A DNA stretch of 64,000 nucleotides, taken from assembly GCA_024195265.1 (NCBI GenBank), contig JAJLRJ010000011.1:19216927-19280926 (forward strand). The letters run 5' to 3'. This document shows, piece by piece, positions 57,401 through 64,000 of this stretch. Made by a program: the position numbers and the translations under genes. Under the pieces are notes generated by a model. That model did no database searches. It saw nothing but the letters and a program-made list of their open reading frames with translations, and was not told the DNA's origin. Source of the DNA: Dendrophyllia cribrosa (lineage: Eukaryota; Cnidaria; Anthozoa; Scleractinia; Dendrophylliidae). The first letter of the stretch is position 1. Every line of letters begins with the position of its first letter.

Positions 57401-58493
57401 CATGTGAAATGCAACGTTTAAACCGGGCCTAAGGCGTAATTTATATCATCATATTTTCTTCAGATGAATCTAACTCACATCAAATTTGTTAATTTATATA
57501 GATTTTAGCGATTATATTCCTTCGTTTTCTCCGTGTTTCAACAAGTATCCAAACACCTCGAAGTGGGTTAAAAAAAAACTCGGCTGCGCCTCGTTTTTCA
57601 AACCACTGCTCGATGTTTGGATATCTGATGCAACACTCTTCCTCGTGTTTGATATATTATCTGGAATGATATTTAATCAAAAACTCGCAACGCACAAATT
57701 CGTCCGCGCACCCATGTTACACGGCGTCAACTTTTAGCGCAACAATCGTCGTTGCGAATCGTCCCGTGTAACATCACCTTAAAACAGTATAAACCGGCAC
57801 GAGTTACCCACCTCTCCTGACCAGCTCCCAGCCACACTCAGATCATGCTTAAAGTCTTTGAAGAAGAAATCTTTCTTGTCAACGGCATGTTGAATCTCTG
57901 TAAAAATGATTGTGTGAATGTCGTGTTATGCATCATAGCTTAAAGGTATAACTTACACTGTAATACGCATTCTTTCTTTCTTTTTTTTTCTAAAAAAGGA
58001 AAACGGATTTTCACTGAACACTATTAGTTGTGCAAAATGAGTTTTCATACTAAATAACCGTTGATGCGCGCGCCTAAGAAAAGTCGTGCACACGTGCGCA
58101 CGTGTGCGCACGCGCGAAAAACCCATGGAGACTTCCATGGCAACGGACACTTGTTTGGTCTTCAGAAAAATAAACAAAGTTTATAAAAAGTGCCATTGAT
58201 GTAATAAAATATTCTCGCCGTTTTATGATCGTGATCTTTCTTTCAACTTCGATTTCAAATGATAAAAATGACAAGATTTGTTACCGAGAAAGTTGAAATT
58301 TCGGTAATGAAAAGAAACTGCTTTCGTTTTGTTTTGCATTTCCAGTTCTTTTTGTTGAAAAAAAAAGGATCTTTCGAAAAAAAAAAAGAAACAATGTGCA
58401 TGTCTTACCTTCTCTTTGAGCCCTGAGGCTAAAGTCAGATAACAAAAACAACACTGCTATCGCAGCAATCAGAATCGCAAGTTTCTCTCTCAT
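54491..58493 (-). CDS. Type I membrane protein with tryptophan-rich 11-residue repeats
   Basis: Six coding exons, minus strand: 58409-58493, 57812-57897, 57162-57290, 55777-56206, 55358-55505, 54491-54605. All are GT-AG, phases match and the total is 993 bases (330 residues). Residues 1-25 are a signal peptide (MREKLAILIAAIAVLFLLSD). Residues 26-150 are probably lumenal or extracellular, with N-glycosylation sequons (NGT, NGS, NAT, NKT) and Cys at 107, 120 and 136. Residues 168-244 carry seven consecutive 11-residue units, consensus xW[DN]xV[MT]W[ML]AEx (TWDKMTWMAEE, IWNGVMWMAEC, TWDRVMWLAES, MWSHVSWLAGG, VWDIVAWFGNV); the first and last are diverged. Residues 263-286 are a membrane span (LMLIVLAVNFCVMLTYLF). 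A basic tail (RRRRQARLEKEAAERLAAAN, KPKKKRKKNQKDW) is cytoplasmic. I do not recognise the family. Confidence 0.88.
55063..55108 (-). ncRNA. Hammerhead-like motif (one extra A in core)
   Basis: Minus strand: stem I AGTCC with GGAC-G-ACT, CTGATGA then an extra A, stem II GAGAT-AGTA-ATCTC, GAAAC and GTC. The palindromic ACGT around the site could pair between copies. It lies in the last intron of the Trp-repeat gene. Confidence 0.45.
55567..55640. mobile_element. ACAGTAGAACCTCGATAACTCG repeat end
   Basis: One end of the ACAGT-AACCTC group, with CGTTATAACTCGATCTTGTC and GCTAACTCGAACC words. No matching opposite end seen. Confidence 0.4.
56405..57125 (-). mobile_element. 5'-truncated LINE (CR1/L2-like) in an intron
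   Basis: The minus strand begins within YCGIVWGNCSKTRTDRLQKL then QNRAARIITRADYS, a typical C-terminal reverse-transcriptase region. It continues LLEELNWSNLNERQQ and LPKPRTKLTK, then a frameshift near 56790 and SYRGAIAWNELPNEIQEL to a stop near 56685. A 3' UTR ends with an (AATC)n tail at 56406-56425. It sits between exons 3 and 4 of the Trp-repeat gene in the same orientation. Inactive. Confidence 0.8.
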
Positions 58494-58668
58494 AGCAAAA
58501 CTTTTTATTCCTCACACGAAACACACAACTGGTCTGTTCCGCGAGAAAAGCAAAGTGAATGTTTGACATCACAATAAGACTAATGACGCAGCGTGCGCGC
58601 GATAACTCAGTAAGACTAGTCCCCAGGCTTCTCCTTTCTTGGATATCTCATGTCAGCCTTCGATCTTT

Positions 58669-59382
58669 CTAAAACGGCTGATCTTCACGCCACGACACAT
58701 CTGCCCTTGCACTATTTTTGTCCGCAAAGATTGCAAACAAGAAATATCCCATGGCCTTTAGAAAAAAAAAATAAAATAGAAAGAAATCGAAGGCTCCTAT
58801 GAGCCAACTCGTGATTATGGAACGCTCTTTTCCTACTGAGTAGATGCCAGACCGGGCCGGAGTCATTTGTAAAAGTTCAAATAAGGCACTTTTTTTTCGA
58901 AAACGAAAAAAAAATATGAAAACATCATAGCGTGACAAAAATATGCGTTGTGGGAAACGTAATGCGTTAAATTTGTTGTGAACTTTTGAGTCGGCGGGCG
59001 AAGGAACGAAACCCACTTGTGAACGAAATACATTTATTTGTAAACTGTAACTGGAGTTAAAATGGTAGATGTTAACTTGCCATTTTAATTTCATTTGCAG
59101 TTTACAAATACTGAGAGTATTCAGTTGACAAATAAGCGATCGGTCTAAGTTAGCTTTTTGTTGTTTCACGGAGCACTCAAAGTGTTTCCGTGAGGACCAG
59201 AGGCTCTCTAGCGTCACGTAACTCGGGGCCAGCTCATATTTTCTTGAATGAAAAGTTACAGAATTTAAATAAAAGAAGGTAAAGACTGAGAAATAAAAGC
59301 ATACAAACCGAGCAATGGAGTGAAAATACGAATTATCTCGTAAAATCCGACCGCGAAAAGGCGTGTGGATTATTGACAACAA
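58669..59382 (-). other. Long open frame of uncertain nature (up to 237 codons)
   Basis: An uninterrupted minus-strand frame, about 175 bp upstream of the Trp-repeat gene start, with Phe-rich homopolymer-derived stretches and TPARSGIYSVGKERSIITSW near its end. No domain, signal or splice pattern is recognised. Composition suggests non-coding or repeat sequence, but the length is unusual for AT-rich DNA. Confidence 0.3.
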
Positions 59383-59559
59383 ACTAGTACAAAACTAAAA
59401 TGACCAATTCAAGCAAGACTTTTTTTAATGAAAATTCTATACTAGAAGAGCGAACCCGTGAATACAAATGCTAACACGTAACGCAATATTACGATAAGCT
59501 TATAATTTCACACTGACACAGTTCGATATTTTTGTAAAATTAAACGTAAGGATTTTTGA

Positions 59560-59712
59560 CGAACGCAAAAAAAAAAAACCAAACAAACAGGAAATCACTT
59601 TCATAATGTCCAGTCCGAATAAAAAAAAATCGTGAATTGAACTCCTGCCTCCGGACCGCGAGGCCCGGCGCTAGACCACGAGGAACGCATAGAATAAATG
59701 TTATTTCAAGGT
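59560..59712 (-). mobile_element. tRNA-derived SINE, tRNA-Glu-like head
   Basis: Minus strand: GTTCCTCGTGGTCTAGCGCC (A box), GGGCCTCGCGGTCCGG (anticodon-like arm with CTC), GGAGTTCAATTCACG (B box), then T runs. The D loop is short, so this is a SINE head or pseudogene and not a tRNA gene. Confidence 0.45.
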
Positions 59713-59914
59713 AGATACGCATCAAAACGCGTGTCTCGGTTGGAAAATCCTTTTAGATCGATTTTAATGTTGCATTAAAGACTCCAAATGCGAAACATCT
59801 TTAAGCTCATTGTTGTTTATATTCGTTTACAACAAATTAGTTATTGTTGTCGCTGGATTCACGTTATTCTTGTTACGAAACGCATTCGTAACAAAGCATT
59901 ACATCACTAAGTTT

Positions 59915-60190
59915 ACAGCTGATGGAAGGAGCGAGTGAGTGAGTGAATAACAATTAGGGGGTGTTTACATGTCACCGGGGCGACTTTCGCGCCGGGGCGA
60001 GTTCACTCCGGTTCCCTCTTATGGCTCTACATTTGTTTACATGTGGTATCATGTAAAAAAATGTAGAGCCATAAGAGGGAACCGGAGTGAACTCGCCCCG
60101 GCGCGAAAGTCGCCCCGGTGACATGTAAACACCCCCTTAGCCACCGTTACCGATAACCCGTTCATTACGCTTGCGCATATTCACGGGTTA
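59915..60190 (-). mobile_element. Older repeat interrupted by a palindromic MITE
   Basis: The outer words GCTGATGGAAGGAGCGAGTG and GCCACCGTTACCGATAACCC with TATTCACGGGTTA are the reverse complement of the uninterrupted copy at 51559-51655. The insertion at 59957-60136 splits it. Confidence 0.7.
59957..60136. mobile_element. Near-perfect 75-bp-arm palindromic MITE with TTA duplication
   Basis: The left arm GGGGGTGTTTACATGTCACC to CTTATGGCTCTACA and the right arm are the same when complemented over about 75 bp, around a 30-bp loop that itself contains TTTACATG/CATGTAAA. TTA flanks both sides (59954-59956 and 60137-60139), as in PIF/Harbinger-type insertions. Identical arms suggest a recent insertion or gene conversion. 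Confidence 0.85.
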
Positions 60191-60408
60191 AAAAACAAAA
60201 CCGTAAAAATAAGAGCAATTAAACCAAATGGAGTTAGAAACGGGATCTGTTTTTTTTTTTGCCTTTATGCGACCTTTATTTTCAAATGCACAGAATTTTT
60301 TTTCGCCGAAAAAACCGGTACCGATACCGATACCGATATGAGAATATTAAAGAGGAATGAATTCATTCGTTGTTAGACGCACGGTGTGATTGCATTCAGT
60401 ATGAAATA

Positions 60409-60827
60409 CAGTAATAGCCCACGTATAAGAACCTGAATTTTTCAATTTAGCCTAAATAGTTTCTTACATAAATGGTACTTAAAGCAAATTTAGGCTAACA
60501 AGGTTCTTAAAATAGGTTCTTATATTTTCATATGAATTTCATTTAAATATATTATAGTATATTATAAATATCATCTCATAATACAATATAAATCATTTAT
60601 TTGTACCATACAGCAATGCCTGTAGGCAGTTAAGTGCAGGTACAGTATACAGTATGTCCTTAACCAAACATAACAAACAAACTCATGTTGATACTACCTA
60701 TACACTTTTACAGCAACCCCACTGATAAGAACCTAACTTAAAATTTTAGCCTTAATAGGTTCTTATGTGGAGGGGGCTTAAAATGAAAATTTTAGCCTAA
60801 CAGGTTCTTATACGTGGGCTATTACTG
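60409..60827. mobile_element. TA-flanked MITE with AGGTTCTTA internal repeats
   Basis: CAGTAATAGCCCACGTATAA followed by GAACCTG on the left, and CAGGTTCTTATACGTGGGCT followed by ATTACTG on the right, flanked by TA. Inside, TTTAGCCTAA and AGGTTCTTA words recur about six times on both strands. Confidence 0.8.
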
Positions 60828-60829
60828 TA

Positions 60830-61142
60830 TTCGAATCTCCAGCATGATTGCTGTTTTGTTATTCTTGCGGTTAAAACTCGTTCAACGCTTCGTGTATTCA
60901 CGAACTAAAAACTAATGGACAAGTGACAAAAAATAATTCATGTTTTATTACAATTGAACATATTGTACAGATACGAGGGAAATGAAAAAACTAAATAAAT
61001 GTAAGATGTTTTTTACATAGTTTGGATTCACTGAAATCCGTTTTGTGTCAGTTTAAATAATACAAGATGCTTGGAATAGAATTATGATTTTTTCGTTACA
61101 AGTGAGAATGTAGGAAAATAATGTTGGCACACATTTTTAAAT
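60830..61142. other. Intergenic, nothing recognised
   Basis: AT-rich sequence between the MITE and the hammerhead-like motif. Confidence 0.4.
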
Positions 61143-61178
61143 CACACTGAAGAAGGGCTCAGCCCGAAACGTTTGTGT
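61143..61178 (+). ncRNA. Hammerhead-like motif (one extra A in core)
   Basis: Stem I CACA/TGTG, CTGAAGA then an extra A, stem II GGGC-TCA-GCCC, then GAAACGTT with GTT as the possible cleavage triplet. Confidence 0.45.
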
Positions 61179-61351
61179 TGTAAATGACATTGACACTTTT
61201 TAAAAGATTTAAACTTTTTTACTTTAGGAAAATGTTGCCTTGTGTCAGTAAATTAATACTGACGAAAACGACCTATTTACAGTAAAGCCCCGGTTGAACA
61301 GCCTTGGATATAACAAACAATATTTATATGTATTTTCCTGGGTAATTCTTA

Positions 61352-61842
61352 ACCATTTAACTCCCCAAGAGTGCCAAATATCAAAATTCAAGAAAAATGT
61401 TTGTAAAATATTGAAAAACAAATGGTACCATGCAAAAGTACTGCTGAAGAGGTTCATTTGAATGGTCACACCATAGGATTTCATCCACAGATTCAAAGTT
61501 AGAACAAATGGTACCATGCAAAAGTACTGCTGAAGAGGTTTCATTTGAATGGTCACACCATAGGATTTCATCAACAGACTCAAAAGTTAGAACAAATGGT
61601 ACCATGCAAAAGTACTGCTGAAGAGGTTTCATTTGAATGGTCACACCATAGGATTTCATCAACAGACTCAAAAGTTAGAACAAATGGTACCATGCAAAAG
61701 TACTGCTGAAGAGGTTTCATTTGAATGGTCACACCATAGGATTTCATCCACAGACTCAAAAGTTAGAACAAATGGTACCATGCAAAAGTATTGCTGAAGA
61801 GGTTTCATTTGAATGGTCACACCATAGGATTTCATCAACAGG
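61352..61842 (+). repeat. 88-bp minisatellite inside a piggyBac-like MITE, about 5 units
   Basis: AGAACAAATG starts at 61501, 61589, 61677 and 61765, exactly 88 apart, with a partial unit from 61421. The array follows the MITE left end (TTAACCATTTAACTCCCCAA, GAGTGCCAAATATC) at about 61352. The right end is cut at 61842 by another repeat. Units are nearly identical, so expansion is recent. The overlapping frames (61245-61583 and 61381-61671) are artefacts; 88 is not a multiple of three. Confidence 0.9.
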
Positions 61843-62260
61843 GGTACTCTGTATATTTTTGGGTGGGGGTGTGCCGCTGGGACTCTGAAACCCTTACCCT
61901 ATATGTATACCAGACCATGTTCAGCTGATTTTGAAACCCTATACTAGATCAGACACCGAAAATCCCTACCCTATTTCAGACTTGCTACTTTTAGAACTGT
62001 ATCACCATTAATGTTTTTAATGGAAAACCATCTGTCAACGATGTTGCCACGATGATTTTATTTCCGTTTAGGGAAGGCTCTTTCTCTTTCGAGTTTCAAT
62101 TCCTATTCTAGACTTAATTCTTCATACCACTGATCAGTTTCCCGGCAAATGATACCCTATATTCTTGCCCTATCCCAGACTAAACTGCTTGAGAACCATA
62201 CCCTTCACAGCGACACATACCCATACATAGCTTACATATGAGTCCCCCCCCCAACCCGCG
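61842..62260. repeat. Repeat with ACCCTA words and G/C-rich ends
   Basis: GGGGTACTCTGTATATTTTT at the left and ATATGAGTCCCCCCCC at the right. Between them ACCCTATA, TACCCTATTTCAGAC and CCCTATCCCAGACTAAACT recur. Probably the same family as 30437-30868. Confidence 0.5.
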
Positions 62261-62742
62261 GATCCTCTTCCACCTGCCATCCTGTTGAATAAGTTTGCAA
62301 ACAAAAAAGGAACCACTCATTCACTCACTCAGTCTTTTTCTTGTCTAAGTGGCGCATAACGCCTAATAAAACGCGCGAAAAATGCTATTCTACCGTCTCC
62401 TTAACATAGTTACATGTTCTAAAAATATAAACTAAAATGACAGTTGGATCTTCTTTTATTTACAGTATATACAATCATTTACTGTTTTTGAGCTGCTTGA
62501 AACAGGTGTGATAAAATCACCAACATTTGGTCCAAATGAGTTGATAAGTAATTTGGCCAGTGCTATGAACAGATTTAGCTTTTGAATCTGTTTACTTAAC
62601 AACTCCTCAGTTTATACCACATTTTAGTGTTTGATTTCCCCACCAGTTTAGCTGAAGTATGTACAAAGCATCCATGATTCTATTACTTATTTCCTTACCC
62701 ATTTAAACCACTGAAAGGAATTTTTTGACAGTTGCGTTAAAA

Positions 62743-62780
62743 CTCACTGATGAAGAGGCAGCAGCCTCGAAACGTCTGAG
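62743..62780 (+). ncRNA. Hammerhead-like motif (one extra A in core)
   Basis: Stem I CTCA/TGAG (perfect), CTGATGA then an extra A, stem II GAGGC-AGCA-GCCTC (perfect), then GAAAC and GTC. ACGT is palindromic, so a two-copy fold is possible. Confidence 0.5.
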
Positions 62781-63477
62781 AAACTAAATATTAGCGCTAT
62801 AATTTAAAAGATTTTAAGTCTACATTCATGATAACGCGCTACACAGATTTATGCGCATTTTATGTGCATCTTTTGATTACAATAGTACCTATGACTCAAA
62901 GAATGTATTCCACGCAGGTTGTCAAAATGCCAATTACGCCCAACAGCAACAACAACAGGTCACAAGGTCTGGTGCCCAAAAGCACAAGGTCTGAATGAAA
63001 ATGATCGAAGTTCAAGTATGAAGTATCTATCATTTTCCTATTTCATATGCATTTATAAAATAAATAAAATTTGTGTTTATCTACACCACACCAAAATGTA
63101 CAATTTTCAGGTTTCCTGCAGGACTTCCCCTCTCTTGTAAATTATCCAGATCCAGCTGTGAAAACAAATAATTTAAAATGATCAACACTTCACCCTCTAA
63201 GTCATGATTTAAAGATATTATATACAAATTTTCCATGTTTATTATCACACATTTTAAACTTGCGGGATAGAAGTATTTTGTTTCCAAAAGCTTTAAAATT
63301 GTATTTACTGGATCGTCGAATTTCTGTGAAAGCCACCAAAAACCTTAATTAACTTTCTGTAAACTGTGCAGGCACTGCATTTAGTTGGTTTCACCTGCCG
63401 ACGATGGATACAAAAGGCTGGATTGCCGTTCTAAGTGACCTGACTTTTACCAGTGCATACTGAACTAACAAACCTTA
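62781..63477. other. Intergenic, nothing recognised
   Basis: No supported coding or repeat feature. Confidence 0.4.
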
Positions 63478-63722
63478 TGCCCCATTCACACCAACGGTTA
63501 AACATGTTTAAATGTTGTTTAGTTTAACTACGTTTTAGCTTCTATCTTGAACGTTTTGAAATGCATATGACTCAAACTACCTGGAATGGTAATAAAGTCA
63601 ATAAAGTTTCTTTTAGTAAAGATTTCACTCCAAATATTACGGGAGGTTAGGAGGTATTTTTCTAAACATGTTTTAAACTAAACAACATTTAAACATGTTT
63701 AAGCGTTGGTGTGAATGGGGTA
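63478..63722. mobile_element. MITE with about 49-bp inverted ends and TTA duplication
   Basis: TGCCCCATTCACACCAACGG with TTAAACATGTTTAAATG on the left pairs with CATTTAAACATGTTTAA and GCGTTGGTGTGAATGGGGTA on the right. TTA flanks at 63475-63477 and 63723-63725 (PIF/Harbinger type). Confidence 0.85.
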
Positions 63723-63779
63723 TTAGACATAAAAATAACAATGATATGTTCCCTATTTTGCACACCATACTAAACACTT

Positions 63780-64000
63780 AATGATTGGTCCCGAGGGAAA
63801 CATCGAGATTCGAGGGAAACAAAATTCACTGTTTCCCGAGGGATCAGTCATAAAGTGATTTGTTATATAGCAACACAACACAGTTTGAAAAACGCGCTGA
63901 ACACTCGAATTAAACATCAATCGCATCATAATCATGCCACCTTTTGTCACGGTCTGATCACGTGCGCTAGCGGGCAACAGTGAAAATGTTGCCCGCTTTC
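63780..64000. repeat. Hairpin-rich repeat running off the window
   Basis: CCCGAGGGAAACA and TGTTTCCCGAGGG words at 63790-63842, and a hairpin GCGGGCAACA-GTGAAAA-TGTTGCCCGC at 63970-63996. The 74-codon minus frame over it has no family support. Confidence 0.5.

Noticed and set aside
61245..61671. Frames repeating [14 protein letters not shown]
   Set aside because: Translations of the 88-bp minisatellite; the period is not a multiple of three, so the peptide cannot repeat in one frame.

Overview
The window looks like nuclear DNA of an anthozoan cnidarian, probably a stony coral. The DNA is AT-rich, the genes have short exons and canonical GT-AG introns, the proteins are bilaterian-grade but with ancestral architectures, and there is a dense load of small inverted-repeat elements. 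The phylum call is inference. No bacterial operons, CRISPR arrays or viral genes were seen. Multi-exon genes were assembled by hand from splice sites, reading phase and remembered family patterns; no database search was run.

Layout: (1) 231-1358 (+), a single-exon rhodopsin-class GPCR with an NRY motif. (2) 3899-18362 (-), a complete 12-exon gene of 358 residues: a classical RASSF with an N-terminal LIM domain, then an RA domain and a SARAH coiled coil. (3) 18.4-34.7 kb, mostly repeats, with orphan minus-strand coding-like exons, one of which (21212-21485) has a phase compatible with being an alternative RASSF first exon. (4) 34745-35641 (+), intronless FBXL15. (5) 40032-47910 (-), DAPP1/Bam32 (SH2 plus PH), with the last coding exon unresolved. 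(6) 49280-52927 (+), ANAPC13 in four exons, divergent from DAPP1. (7) 54491-58493 (-), a complete six-exon type I membrane protein of 330 residues carrying tryptophan-rich 11-residue repeats; I do not recognise its family, and it is the best candidate for something undescribed. (8) 58.5-64 kb, repeats.

The genes are unrelated housekeeping and signalling loci, not a cluster. DAPP1 and RASSF are signalling adaptors, while FBXL15 and ANAPC13 belong to ubiquitin ligases (SCF and APC/C).

The mobile fraction is rich. It includes TTAA-, TTA- and TA-flanked MITEs, a 75-bp near-perfect palindrome nested in an older repeat, a MITE family whose internal unit has expanded into minisatellites, tRNA-derived SINEs, 5'-truncated LINEs, and at least five hammerhead-ribozyme-like motifs, one of which matches the canonical core exactly.
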